Assembly (NCBI GenBank): GCA_902766875.1
Contig: CACXFI010000131.1
Location: forward strand, 1 to 8,504
Length of the DNA stretch: 8,504 bases
Source: an uncultured Erysipelotrichaceae bacterium
GTDB lineage: Bacteria > Bacillota_I > Bacilli_A > RF39 > UBA660
Direction: 5' to 3'
Of the stretch, positions 1-7,377 are shown in pieces (positions within the stretch are counted from its first letter, which is position 1; every line of letters starts with the position of its first letter). The translations under genes were made by a program, and so were the position numbers. The notes under the pieces are model-generated. The model did not search any database, was not told the origin of the DNA, and saw only the letters and a list, made by a program, of their open reading frames with translations.

Positions 1-1000
1 ACCTTTTGCTATAGGATCAGATACAGGTGATTCTATTAGAAAACCAGCTGCTTATGGCGGAATAGTAGGATTTAAACCAACTTATGGAAGAATATCTAGA
101 TATGGACTATTTGCTTTTGCTTCATCCCTAGATCACTTAGGATGCTTTGCTAGAAATGTTAAAGATATCGCTACAGTCATGAATGTAATAAAAGGCCATG
201 ACCCTAAAGATATGACAAGTCTTCCTGATGATAATAAAGACTATACAAAAAATCTAAATGATAGTATCAAAGGAAGAAAACTATTCTATTTTAAAGAAGC
301 CTGTAATCTAGATAATTATAAAGACACTAACGATAAAGAATTATTAGAAACTCTAACAAAATTTCATAAAACTATTGATATATGTCGCAAATTAGGATTT
401 GTAGTAGAAGAAGTAGAATTTGGACATGAACTATTACAAGCATTATATCCAACATACATGACTATATCTTGTGCTGAAGCTACTAGCAATAACTCTAACC
501 TTAATGGTATAAGCTTCGGACCTAGAGGAAAAGGAAATAACATAAATGAAATAATGTTTAATGCTAGAACTGAAGGATTTTCAGAATTAATAAAAAGAAG
601 ATTTATCTTAGGAAGTTACATATTACAAAAAGAAAATCAAGAAAAATTATTCTTAAATGCCGGTAGAGTAAGAAGAATAGTAGTAGATAAAATGAATGAT
701 TTATTTAAAAAATATGATGGCTTAATCATGCCAACATCAGGAGGAATTGCTCCTCACTTTGAAGATGCTTCAGATAACTTATCAGATAGATACCTAATAT
801 TAGAAAATCATTTGTGTATTGGTAATTTTGGAGGATTCCCTAGTATCTCTATTCCTAGTGGTTTTGTTAATAATATGCCTATTAGTATTAATATTACAGG
901 AAGAGTTAAAGAAGATGATTTAGTCCTAAATATGGCTAATATAATAGAAAAAGAACTAGGATATAAAGATCAAATAGCAAAGGAGGTATCTAATGTATAA
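1..1000 (+). CDS. gatA: Glutamyl/aspartyl-tRNA amidotransferase subunit A, 5' truncated by the window edge
   Basis: GatA is the amidase subunit of GatCAB. It releases ammonia from glutamine (or asparagine), which GatB uses to amidate Glu-tRNA(Gln) or Asp-tRNA(Asn). The frame is open from base 2, and 332 residues are visible, so roughly the first 150 of about 480 are outside the window. The amidase-signature core opens the fragment (GSDTGDSIRKPAA), followed by the family-typical GFKPTYGRISRYGLFAFASSLD and a C-terminal half with RTEGF, KRR and MPTSGG. The expected catalytic nucleophile is the Ser at bases 32-34; the cis-Ser and Lys of the triad lie upstream and are not visible. The residue before the nucleophile is Asp where most bacterial GatA have Gly. 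The ATG at 179 is internal, not a start, because clear GatA sequence precedes it. The stop overlaps the gatB start by 8 bases, so translation is probably coupled. gatC is expected just upstream. Confidence 0.96.
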   Translation, partial: PFAIGSDTGDSIRKPAAYGGIVGFKPTYGRISRYGLFAFASSLDHLGCFARNVKDIATVMNVIKGHDPKDMTSLPDDNKDYTKNLNDSIKGRKLFYFKEACNLDNYKDTNDKELLETLTKFHKTIDICRKLGFVVEEVEFGHELLQALYPTYMTISCAEATSNNSNLNGISFGPRGKGNNINEIMFNARTEGFSELIKRRFILGSYILQKENQEKLFLNAGRVRRIVVDKMNDLFKKYDGLIMPTSGGIAPHFEDASDNLSDRYLILENHLCIGNFGGFPSISIPSGFVNNMPISINITGRVKEDDLVLNMANIIEKELGYKDQIAKEVSNV

Positions 1001-2423
1001 AGTAGTTATAGGATTAGAAATCCATTGTGAATTAAACACTAAAAGTAAAAACTTCTCTGGAGCTAAAAACGAATATTCATCATTTCCTAATACTAATGTT
1101 CAAACAGTAGATTTAGGACTACCTGGAATCCTACCAGTAGTAAATAAAGAAGCCGTAAGAAAAGCCCTAAAAGTAGCTCTTGCTCTAAATTGTGAAGTAC
1201 CTAAATACTTAAGATTTGCTAGAAAAAATTATTTCTATCCTGATCTACCTAAAGGATACCAGATAACTCAACATCAAAATATTGATCCTATAGGTAAAAA
1301 TGGATACCTAATGATAAATGTAAATGGACAAGATAAAAAAGTTCTTATCCATGACACACATCTAGAAGAAGATACAGCAAGTTTAGACCACTATGGAGAC
1401 TTTTCTCTAATAGACTATAACAGGTGTGGAGTACCACTATTAGAAACAGTAACAGAACCGTGCCTAAATTCAGCTGATGAAGCCATAGCTTTCCTAGAAG
1501 CATTAAGAAATCTATTTTTATATACTGATACATCAGAAGCTAGAAGTGATAGAGGCCAAATAAGATGTGATGTTAATGTCTCCCTAATGGATGAAAATGC
1601 TACTGAATTAGGTACTAAAGTTGAAATGAAAAATATAAATTCCTTTAATAATGTCAGATTAGCCATAGAGTGTGAAGTAAAAAGACAAACAGAATTATTA
1701 GAAAAAGGAGAAAAAATAGTTCAAGAAACCAGAAGATTCTCAGAAGAAGATATGAAAACCTATTCTATGAGAGAAAAAGTAGACGCTATAGATTATAAAT
1801 ACTATACAGAGCCCAATATTCCTCCTATAGAATTAGATGAGTATTTTGTAGAAGAAACTAAAAATTCTATCCCAGAATTATCTTTTTCAAGAGTAAATAG
1901 ATATATAAATGATTATAATATAACAAGAAGAGATGCCAACATAATAGTAAAAGATATAAAAACAGCTAACTATTATGAAAAAGCTATCTCATTAGGTGGT
2001 AATCCTAAATCATTATCTAATTGGATAGTAACTAATATAAATAGTTATTTAAATGAACAAAATCTAACTATAGACAAAATATATCTAACACCAAATAGAT
2101 TAGTATCTTTACTTGAACAAATAGATAAAGGAACTATATCTACTAAACAGGCTAAAGAAGTATTTTCAAAATGTTTAGAAGAAGATAAAGATCCAAAAGA
2201 AATAATAAATGATTTAGGATTAAGTCAAATAACCAATGAAGAAGAATTAAGAACTATTGCTAAAGAAGTATTAGAAGAACATTCTAACTTAATAGAAGAT
2301 TATAAAAATGGTAAAAATGTCTTTGGGTTCTTTGTAGGCCAAATAATGAAAAAAACTGGTGGTAGAGCCAATCCGGTTTTAGCTAACAAGGTATTAAAAA
2401 AGGAATTGGATGAATTATGTTAA
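993..2423 (+). CDS. gatB: Aspartyl/glutamyl-tRNA amidotransferase subunit B
   Basis: GatB binds mischarged Glu-tRNA(Gln) or Asp-tRNA(Asn), activates the carboxylate with ATP and amidates it with ammonia from GatA. The 476 residues match the usual family length. The N-terminal cradle domain starts with VIGLEIHCEL (about 5-14) and holds the PNTN..DLGLPG segment (32-45), the RKNYFYPDLPKGYQI block (77-91), HLEED (123-127) and the GatB signature LIDYNRCGVPLLE (139-151). RGQIRCDVNVS (187-197) and TKVEMKNINSFNNV (208-221) follow. The C-terminal part is the helical plus YqeY-like tail that grips the tRNA elbow, ending with GQIMKKTGGRANP. The start is supported by a textbook Shine-Dalgarno AAAGGAGGT at 979-987, five bases before the ATG, which lies inside the end of gatA. 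The 3' end overlaps the next gene by 7 bases. The complete motif set indicates a functional protein. Confidence 0.98.
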   Translation: MYKVVIGLEIHCELNTKSKNFSGAKNEYSSFPNTNVQTVDLGLPGILPVVNKEAVRKALKVALALNCEVPKYLRFARKNYFYPDLPKGYQITQHQNIDPIGKNGYLMINVNGQDKKVLIHDTHLEEDTASLDHYGDFSLIDYNRCGVPLLETVTEPCLNSADEAIAFLEALRNLFLYTDTSEARSDRGQIRCDVNVSLMDENATELGTKVEMKNINSFNNVRLAIECEVKRQTELLEKGEKIVQETRRFSEEDMKTYSMREKVDAIDYKYYTEPNIPPIELDEYFVEETKNSIPELSFSRVNRYINDYNITRRDANIIVKDIKTANYYEKAISLGGNPKSLSNWIVTNINSYLNEQNLTIDKIYLTPNRLVSLLEQIDKGTISTKQAKEVFSKCLEEDKDPKEIINDLGLSQITNEEELRTIAKEVLEEHSNLIEDYKNGKNVFGFFVGQIMKKTGGRANPVLANKVLKKELDELC

Positions 2424-3061
2424 AAAACTTGTTATTAATCACAGCCCTAATTTTATCTTTATTTAGTTATCTTTATTTATTGTTTCAATATTTAAATAAT
2501 AAGCATAAAAAGATAGAAAAATATACAGGTTTTGACATAGCAAAAGAGATAACTAACGACTATGACAATATAAATATCGTTGAATCTAAAGAGGTATATA
2601 TAAGTAAATATAATACTAAAAGAAAAGTAATTAGATTAACTAAAAACACCTATAATTCAAACAATTTTTTCTCTTTAGCTATAGCCTTAATTTTATCTGG
2701 CTATTCCAAACTTGATGTTTCTAAAGATAAAAGCATACAGTTAGTATCTAGAGTATTTAACAATCTTGATTTTTTAGATAAATCTATTCTAATATCTTTG
2801 CTATTATCTTCAATAACTAATAGTATTGGCGATTCCAAAATATTAATAATAATTCTAATAATAATATCCATTTATCAATATTTATTATTAGATATAAATG
2901 AAAAAATAAAAGAATATGTTAATGATAATAACAAAATATTAGCTGATAACTTTAAAAATATAAATAAAATAATGAATAAAATTATTTATACTAGAAAATT
3001 ATTTTTTATTAGTAATTTAATTCTTATATTAAGACAAGCTATAATTATTTTAAAAATATAA
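2417..3061 (+). CDS. YugP-like (Zn_peptidase_2 family) membrane protein, catalytic site lost
   Basis: The 214 residues resemble the YugP zinc-metallopeptidase family (usually about 225 residues) from end to end. There is an N-terminal membrane helix (about 4-24). YTGFDIAKEI (36-45) matches the family's TG-x-E-x-A-x-x-IL block, and KYNTKRKVIRLTKNTY (64-79) matches the HYDP-x-x-x-VVRLS-x-x-VY block. FFSLAIAL (84-91) leads to where the HEVGH zinc motif should be, but the residues there are ILSGY (92-96), keeping only the Gly. Two hydrophobic stretches follow (about 141-158 and 195-212), with LLLDINEK in the place of the family's LPVEFNAS region. The protein should therefore be membrane-anchored but unable to bind catalytic zinc by HExxH. 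A binding or scaffold role is possible, but function is unknown. The start overlaps gatB; the nearest Shine-Dalgarno-like AAGGA (2400-2404) is 12 bases away, so coupled translation is likely. It is co-transcribed with gatAB. The family call rests on motif alignment from memory. Confidence 0.72.
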   Translation: MLKNLLLITALILSLFSYLYLLFQYLNNKHKKIEKYTGFDIAKEITNDYDNINIVESKEVYISKYNTKRKVIRLTKNTYNSNNFFSLAIALILSGYSKLDVSKDKSIQLVSRVFNNLDFLDKSILISLLLSSITNSIGDSKILIIILIIISIYQYLLLDINEKIKEYVNDNNKILADNFKNINKIMNKIIYTRKLFFISNLILILRQAIIILKI

Positions 3062-3064
3062 TAA

Positions 3065-3592
3065 ATGAATATAAATTTTATAATTATACAATTAATAGGA
3101 ATTTTAGCTTGGCTATTCCTGTTTACAAGTTATTATAGAGAAAATACTAATAAAATATTAATATTTCAAATAATATCAGCAATTCTATTTGGTATTCATT
3201 ATTACTTATTAGGTGCTCATACTGCCATATATATTTGTATATTTGCCATTATAATAGATTATAGTTATTACAAAACAGATTTAGATAGATACATATTTTA
3301 TATATCAATACCCATATACATAATTATAGGTATATTTAATTATAAAATAATGATAGATATATTACCTATTATATCTAGCCTAATAGATGGTTATACCTTA
3401 ACTAAACATAAAAAAATAGTTATAATAGGAGCTATAGTATCTTATACATTATGGATAATTTATGATTTAAATGTTAAATCATATACAGGTGCCATAACAG
3501 ATATGATATTAGCTATATCTAACTTATCCATATTATTATTTAAATATAATATATTTAAAAAAGATGAAATAGTACATAAATTAAATCCTTAA
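3065..3592 (+). CDS. YgjV-family integral membrane protein
   Basis: This 175-residue, very hydrophobic protein has about six or seven predicted membrane helices (roughly 6-22, 31-49, 53-67, 76-92, 96-110, 118-135, 143-160). The pattern matches the Imp_YgjV family of bacterial inner-membrane proteins: an N-terminal helix, then IHYYLLG (44-50, compare VHFFLLG in E. coli YgjV), DILPIISSLIDGYTL (98-112, compare ELLPVIGTIVSTWAL), LWIIYDL (129-135) and a closing helix after a TGAITDM loop. Length is as expected for the family, whose transport or other function is not established. It follows the YugP-like gene after a 3-base gap with no visible Shine-Dalgarno, so it probably depends on read-through or re-initiation from the gene in front. 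It is the last gene of the gat operon; the stop codon abuts a terminator hairpin. Confidence 0.7.
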   Translation: MNINFIIIQLIGILAWLFLFTSYYRENTNKILIFQIISAILFGIHYYLLGAHTAIYICIFAIIIDYSYYKTDLDRYIFYISIPIYIIIGIFNYKIMIDILPIISSLIDGYTLTKHKKIVIIGAIVSYTLWIIYDLNVKSYTGAITDMILAISNLSILLFKYNIFKKDEIVHKLNP

Positions 3593-3618
3593 AAAAATCT
3601 ACATTATGTAGATTTTTT
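3592..3618. terminator. Bidirectional intrinsic terminator between the gat operon and clpP
   Basis: A perfect 12-bp inverted repeat (3592-3603 and 3607-3618) has a 3-base TTA loop. Its arms start with six A and end with six T, so the U-run needed for termination exists on both strands. The core pairs are TCTACA with TGTAGA. It overlaps the stop codons of both convergent genes: TAA of the YgjV-like gene at 3590-3592, and the clpP stop at 3617-3619. Confidence 0.88.
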
Positions 3619-4180
3619 ATATTATCTTATCTATAATTCCGTATTCTAAAGCATCTTTACTATCCATAAAATTATCTCTTTCTGTATCTCTTTCTATTAT
3701 TTTTAAAGATTTACCAGTATTCTTAGCTAATATCTTATTTAATTTATTTTTTAATTTTAATATCCTATCAGCTGCTATCTTAATCTCTGTAGCTTGTCCC
3801 TTAATACCACCCAATGGTTGATGTATCATAATTTCTGAGTTAGCAAGAGCATATCTTTTACCTTTAGTGCCACCAGATAACAAAAAAGCTCCCATAGATG
3901 CTGCCATACCCACACAAATTGTAGAAACATCACTCTTAATATAATTCATAGTATCATAAATAGCCATACCAGAGGTAATACTACCACCAGGAGAATTAAT
4001 ATATATAGCTATATCATCATTACCTACACTATCTAAATATAATAATTGAGATATAACATTATTACTAACAACATCATCTATTTCTCCACTTAACATAATT
4101 ATTCTATCCCTAAGAAGCCTAGAATATATATCATAAACTCTCTCTCCGTTATTATTTCTTTCAATTATAGTAGGAATCAT
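3617..4180 (-). CDS. clpP: ATP-dependent Clp protease proteolytic subunit
   Basis: ClpP is the tetradecameric serine protease chamber that degrades substrates fed by ClpX or ClpC-type ATPases in the cytoplasm. All 187 residues align with the family. The oxyanion-loop region is NSPGGSI (62-68). The catalytic Ser95 lies in [14 protein letters not shown], His120 in MIHQPLGG, and Asp169 in the DTERDNFM block, with spacings equal to those in E. coli ClpP. The C-terminus stops shortly after EYGIIDKII, a little shorter than the usual 193-200, which trims only the poorly conserved tail. The start is supported by AGGTGAT a few bases upstream of the ATG. It stands alone, convergent with the gat operon and divergent from rny. 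I saw no tandem CtsR boxes or CIRCE element upstream, so heat-shock control through those repressors is not evident. Confidence 0.97.
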   Translation of the reverse strand: MIPTIIERNNNGERVYDIYSRLLRDRIIMLSGEIDDVVSNNVISQLLYLDSVGNDDIAIYINSPGGSITSGMAIYDTMNYIKSDVSTICVGMAASMGAFLLSGGTKGKRYALANSEIMIHQPLGGIKGQATEIKIAADRILKLKNKLNKILAKNTGKSLKIIERDTERDNFMDSKDALEYGIIDKII

Positions 4181-4286
4181 TTTATCACCTAATTTTATTA
4201 TATTAATTATTTAAAAAGATATACTAACATAAAATAATAATTTAACGACATATTAACAAATAAAATTAACTAAAGCTAAAATTACC

Positions 4287-4315
4287 TTGACAACTAAAAA
4301 AAACAAATATACAAT
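4287..4315 (+). promoter_or_regulatory. Sigma-A promoter of rny
   Basis: A consensus -35 TTGACA (4287-4292) is followed by a 17-base spacer and TACAAT (4310-4315), one mismatch from TATAAT. Transcription would start near 4322, giving a leader of about 70 bases before the rny start at 4393. It is one of the best sigma-A matches in the window. Confidence 0.85.
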
Positions 4316-4326
4316 TATATTGTATA
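4308..4326. promoter_or_regulatory. Perfect inverted repeat over the rny -10 and start site
   Basis: TATACAAT (4308-4315) and ATTGTATA (4319-4326) form a perfect 8-bp inverted repeat around a 3-base centre, covering the rny -10 and reaching the likely transcription start. Placement at a core promoter fits a dimeric repressor operator. It also creates a mirrored TACAAT on the minus strand facing clpP. In such A/T-rich DNA part of the symmetry could be chance. Confidence 0.45.
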
Positions 4327-4392
4327 GTCTAAATTAAATTATATTTAAATTAAATTTTTTCTATAAATAAATTAATGAAGTGGAGGTGCAAA

Positions 4393-5946
4393 ATGAATGA
4401 AACAGCATTTTCCATTTTAATATTTATTCTTGGGTTAATATTAGGCTTAATAGCCATGTTTTTTGGTTTACATATAAAGAATAAAATGGATAAAAAACAA
4501 GCTGAATCAATCATTGACAAAGCAAAAAAAGAAGCGGAAAAAAATAAAAAGAATTCTATATTTGAAACAAAAGAAGAAATACATAAACTAAAATTAGAAG
4601 CTGAAAAAGAAATAAAAGAGAAAAAATCTGAAATGAAAGAAAGCGAAGATCGCCTTTTACAAAGAGAAAATAATATTGATAAAAGAGATGAAGCTTTACA
4701 AAAAAGAGAATCAGCTTTAGATGAAAGAGAAAACCATCTACTTGATAAACAAAAAGAAATCCAAGAAATAAAAGATGAAATGGAAAAAATAAGAGAAAAA
4801 GAATTAAAGTCTCTAGAAGAAATTAGTAAATTCAGTAAAGAAAAAGCTCATGATGAAATAATGCTACGTGTTGAAGAAAATATGTCTAAAGAAATAGCTA
4901 ATTACATCAAAGAAAGAGAATCAGAAGCAAAATTAGAAATGGATGAAAAAGCTAAAAATGTTTTAGTAAATTGCATCCAAAAATATGCAGCTGATGTTAC
5001 TAATGAACAAACAGTATCTGTAATAAGTCTTCCTAATGATGAAATGAAAGGAAGAATTATTGGAAGAGAAGGAAGAAATGTTAGAACTATAGAATCAGTA
5101 ACTGGAGTAGATTTAATAATTGATGACACACCTGAAGCTATAGTAATATCAAGCTTCGATCCATTAAGAAGAGAAATAGCTAGATTGACACTAGAAAATT
5201 TAATTAAAGATGGAAGAATTCATCCAGCTAGAATTGAAGAATTATATGATAAAATGTGTAAAGAAGTTAATTCTAGAATAAGAGAAATAGGTAAAAATAC
5301 TATTTATAAATTAGGATTATCTAAAATGGATTCTGATTTAGTAGAAATAGTAGGTAAACTACATTTTAGAAGTAGTTATGGCCAAAATGCTTTAAAACAT
5401 TCTATAGAAGTAGCAGAATTGTCTGGAATAATGGCAGCTGAATTAGGAGAAAATGTCAATCTTGCTAAAAGAGCCGGATTATTACATGATATAGGAAAAG
5501 CTGTGGATTTTGAAATGGAAGGAAGCCATGTCCAAATAGGCTTAGAACTAGCTAAAAAATATAATGAAGATAAAGTAGTTATAAACTCAATCGCTTCTCA
5601 CCATGGTGATACAGAAGCAACAAGCGTTATATCAGTAATAGTAGCTATAGCAGATACAATTTCAGCATCACGTCCTGGTGCTAGAAATGATTCTACAGAA
5701 AACTATTTCCAAAGATTAGAAAAATTAGAAGAAATAGGTAATTCAATTAAAGGTGTAGATAAAACTTATGCTGTTCAAGCTGGACGTGAATTACGTGTTA
5801 TGGTTAAACCTGAAGAAATAGATGATTTAGCATCATTCAAAATAGCTAGAGACATAAAAGAAAGAATAGAAGCAGAAATGCAATATCCTGGTACTATTAA
5901 AGTAACAGTAATAAGAGAAACAAGAGCAACAGAAGAAGCAAAATAA
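4393..5946 (+). CDS. rny: Ribonuclease Y
   Basis: RNase Y is the membrane-anchored endoribonuclease that initiates mRNA decay in Firmicutes. The in-frame ATG at 4375 is rejected as start: the Shine-Dalgarno GGAGGTG (4382-4388) lies between it and the ATG at 4393, four bases before the latter. That gives 517 residues, the usual family size. Order of parts: an N-terminal transmembrane helix (about 3-27); a long charged coiled coil (about 30-190) with RE/KRE-type repeats near 95-115; a KH RNA-binding domain with [10 protein letters not shown] (220-229); and an HD domain with LKHS (His336), [10 protein letters not shown] (His365-Asp366) and the distal Asp421 in [14 protein letters not shown]. It ends with the conserved [11 protein letters not shown] block. 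All metal-binding residues expected of an active enzyme are present. It is monocistronic, with its own strong promoter and terminator. Confidence 0.97.
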   Translation: MNETAFSILIFILGLILGLIAMFFGLHIKNKMDKKQAESIIDKAKKEAEKNKKNSIFETKEEIHKLKLEAEKEIKEKKSEMKESEDRLLQRENNIDKRDEALQKRESALDERENHLLDKQKEIQEIKDEMEKIREKELKSLEEISKFSKEKAHDEIMLRVEENMSKEIANYIKERESEAKLEMDEKAKNVLVNCIQKYAADVTNEQTVSVISLPNDEMKGRIIGREGRNVRTIESVTGVDLIIDDTPEAIVISSFDPLRREIARLTLENLIKDGRIHPARIEELYDKMCKEVNSRIREIGKNTIYKLGLSKMDSDLVEIVGKLHFRSSYGQNALKHSIEVAELSGIMAAELGENVNLAKRAGLLHDIGKAVDFEMEGSHVQIGLELAKKYNEDKVVINSIASHHGDTEATSVISVIVAIADTISASRPGARNDSTENYFQRLEKLEEIGNSIKGVDKTYAVQAGRELRVMVKPEEIDDLASFKIARDIKERIEAEMQYPGTIKVTVIRETRATEEAK

Positions 5947-5976
5947 AAAATATTAGAGTAGTCTCTAATATTTTTT
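5945..5976. terminator. Bidirectional intrinsic terminator between rny and the coupling-protein gene
   Basis: A perfect 14-bp stem (5945-5958 with 5963-5976) closes on a TAGT loop. The core is TATTAGAG paired with CTCTAATA, flanked by an A-run on the left and a T-run (5971-5977) on the right, so it can terminate transcripts from both sides. It overlaps the rny stop codon and ends two bases before the stop of the minus-strand gene. Confidence 0.9.
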
Positions 5977-5978
5977 TG

Positions 5979-7289
5979 TTATTTCCTTAATTCTAAATCT
6001 TCAGGTTTTGTTTCAAAACCCCAATTAATCTTATAATCAGGAACTAATTTTGTTCTAAATGGCATAAGTCTAGGTAAAATTACTATAGATTCAAATGTGT
6101 CTATTGTTTTCAATTCTTCGACAGATATAAGAGGAGTATCATTATTTTTATTACCACACAATTTACTGAATTCTTCTAAAGTAAATAAATCATTTGCATA
6201 TAGGTAAATAATATTAGGGAAACACAATTTAATTATTTCGAAGTTTTCTTTACCATAAGTATTTATTAAATCAATATAGCTTTTAATTGTAACAGTAAAA
6301 GTAAGATACAGGCTTCTAGAATGATTAATAATCTTAGCAAAATTCTTAATAGGAATTAAACTATCAAATTCATCCAAAATAATATTAAATTTCTTCTTAT
6401 TATTTTTATATATTGCAGCATTAAATACTTGATTAATAAATAAAGGAACTAAATTATTACTATGCTCGTAGTAACCACATATCATATATATTACAGTTTT
6501 TTTATCAAAAATATTAGTTAATTCAAAATCACTTTTACTTAACATATTAGATAAGTTTTCTTTACTAATAAAAGTCTTTAATTTTTGATTAAATGTAGCT
6601 AAAATACCACCTCTAGTTTCTTTAGGCGATTCTAAAGTACCAGTAACATTATAATATATAGAACTATCCTTATCTATTTCTTTAATAAATTTTTTGGCTT
6701 TTTCATCATCATTTAATTCATTAGCTAACTTAAATACATCCTTTAAATTAACTTCTTCATTATTATTTTTAATTAAATATAAACATAAACCAGTAAAATA
6801 ATCTATGCAAGAATTTATCCAAAATGGATCTAAATCATTAGCTTTTTTATCATTAAATAAATAATAGCCTAATTCTTCTATTATATTTAATGCTTTATCA
6901 GAATAACCTTCTTTATTTAATATATAAGATAAATATAGTGGATTCCAATAATTACCATATAAAGAATTATCAAAATCTAATACTAAAACATTATATCCTC
7001 TTTTCTTAAATTCAGAAGCAGTTATATTATATAATTCCCCTTTTACATCATTAATAATTAATGACTCCCCAGCTAACATTGATAATTTTATTAAAGGCAA
7101 TATAATTGATTGAGTTTTGCCGCTACCAGTAGCTCCTATGACTAATGAATGAGCATCACTCTTTTGAATATAGCAATCATTTCCTTTATAAATTATAGGA
7201 ACTCCAGACTTATCTATTTCCTTACCTAACTCTATCTTATTTAGAACTTTCTTTAAATTATTTTCATTTTCCCAATTTGAAAAAATCAT
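5979..7289 (-). CDS. VirD4/TraG-type coupling-protein-like ATPase (orphan)
   Basis: This 436-residue RecA-fold ATPase is related to type IV secretion coupling proteins, which pump DNA-relaxase complexes through conjugation channels. Walker A is GATGSGKT (52-59). Family motifs follow: NDVKGELY (80-87), WNPL (115-118), DPFWINS (154-160), RGGILATF..L (226-236), SKSDFEL (251-257), Walker B FNIILDEFDSL (301-311), then HSRSLYLTF (323-331) and LYANDLFTLEEFSKLCG (363-379). Two features are odd. There is no N-terminal transmembrane pair, unlike VirD4/TraG (often about 600 residues). The Gln usual in the motif-III QS is Lys336 (TIKSYIDL). The start at 7289 is chosen because AAAGGAG (7304-7298) lies 8 bases upstream; an in-frame ATG at 7391 would add 34 residues but overlaps the neighbouring regulator's promoter. 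No relaxase or VirB4 is visible. Alternatives are a domesticated conjugation remnant or a DNA-pumping ATPase with another role. Confidence 0.85.
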   Translation of the reverse strand: MIFSNWENENNLKKVLNKIELGKEIDKSGVPIIYKGNDCYIQKSDAHSLVIGATGSGKTQSIILPLIKLSMLAGESLIINDVKGELYNITASEFKKRGYNVLVLDFDNSLYGNYWNPLYLSYILNKEGYSDKALNIIEELGYYLFNDKKANDLDPFWINSCIDYFTGLCLYLIKNNNEEVNLKDVFKLANELNDDEKAKKFIKEIDKDSSIYYNVTGTLESPKETRGGILATFNQKLKTFISKENLSNMLSKSDFELTNIFDKKTVIYMICGYYEHSNNLVPLFINQVFNAAIYKNNKKKFNIILDEFDSLIPIKNFAKIINHSRSLYLTFTVTIKSYIDLINTYGKENFEIIKLCFPNIIYLYANDLFTLEEFSKLCGNKNNDTPLISVEELKTIDTFESIVILPRLMPFRTKLVPDYKINWGFETKPEDLELRK

Positions 7290-7297
7290 TTTTTTCT

Positions 7298-7304
7298 CTC
7301 CTTT
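7298..7304 (-). promoter_or_regulatory. Ribosome binding site fixing the coupling-protein start
   Basis: AAAGGAG on the minus strand, 8 bases before the ATG at 7289. None of the three upstream in-frame ATGs (7391, 7355, 7313) has a comparable site. Confidence 0.75.
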
Positions 7305-7325
7305 CACATCCATAATAATACTAAT

Positions 7326-7355
7326 ATTATATAAAAACTTAAACAATAGTGACAT
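7326..7355 (-). promoter_or_regulatory. Candidate promoter of the coupling-protein gene
   Basis: A perfect -10 TATAAT (7331-7326, minus strand) has ATGTCA (7355-7350), 4 of 6 matches to TTGACA, 18 bases upstream. Transcription would begin near 7319, leaving a 30-base leader containing the Shine-Dalgarno of the start at 7289. This would exclude the longer start at 7391. The -35 overlaps that of the divergent regulator. Confidence 0.5.
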
Positions 7356-7377
7356 TATTAATAATAAATGATATAAT
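7349..7377 (+). promoter_or_regulatory. Promoter of the AraC-type regulator gene
   Basis: GTGACA (7349-7354, 5 of 6 matches) is followed by a 17-base spacer and a perfect TATAAT (7372-7377). The start site would be near 7384, only about 9 bases before the ATG at 7393. The message would thus have a very short leader with just GGTGA (7384-7388) as a possible ribosome site. Confidence 0.65.

Larger units (their letters stand above)
4181..4392. other. clpP-rny divergent intergenic region
   Basis: This 212-base, almost purely A/T spacer lies between two divergent start codons. It holds the rny promoter and an inverted repeat, listed separately, and the Shine-Dalgarno sites of both genes. No convincing minus-strand promoter for clpP stands out. 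The better candidates are weak: TTGTTA-17-TATTTT, and a TACAAT -10 created on the minus strand by the inverted repeat but without a good -35. The stretch 4330-4365 repeats AAATTAAATT and is low-complexity. Confidence 0.6.

Noticed and set aside
1345..1666. Two minus-strand open frames (1345-1533 and 1415-1666) inside gatB
   Set aside because: They lie wholly within a gene with complete GatB motifs, have no ribosome sites, and encode low-information hydrophobic translations typical of antisense shadows.
4328..4365. Repeated AAATTAAATT segments in the rny leader as a possible structured element
   Set aside because: Low-complexity A/T sequence with no stable G-C-containing stem; indistinguishable from background composition.
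4375..4392. Upstream in-frame ATG of rny, adding MKWRCK
   Set aside because: The Shine-Dalgarno GGAGGTG lies downstream of this ATG and is correctly spaced for 4393; the six extra residues precede the conserved N-terminal membrane helix.
4181..4392. CtsR or CIRCE heat-shock operator upstream of clpP
   Set aside because: The only GTCAA-type match is the single TTGACA that serves as the rny -35; no tandem GGTCAAA repeat or TTAGCACTC inverted repeat is present.
4902..5129. Minus-strand open frame inside rny
   Set aside because: It is antisense to the KH domain of RNase Y, without ribosome site or recognisable features.
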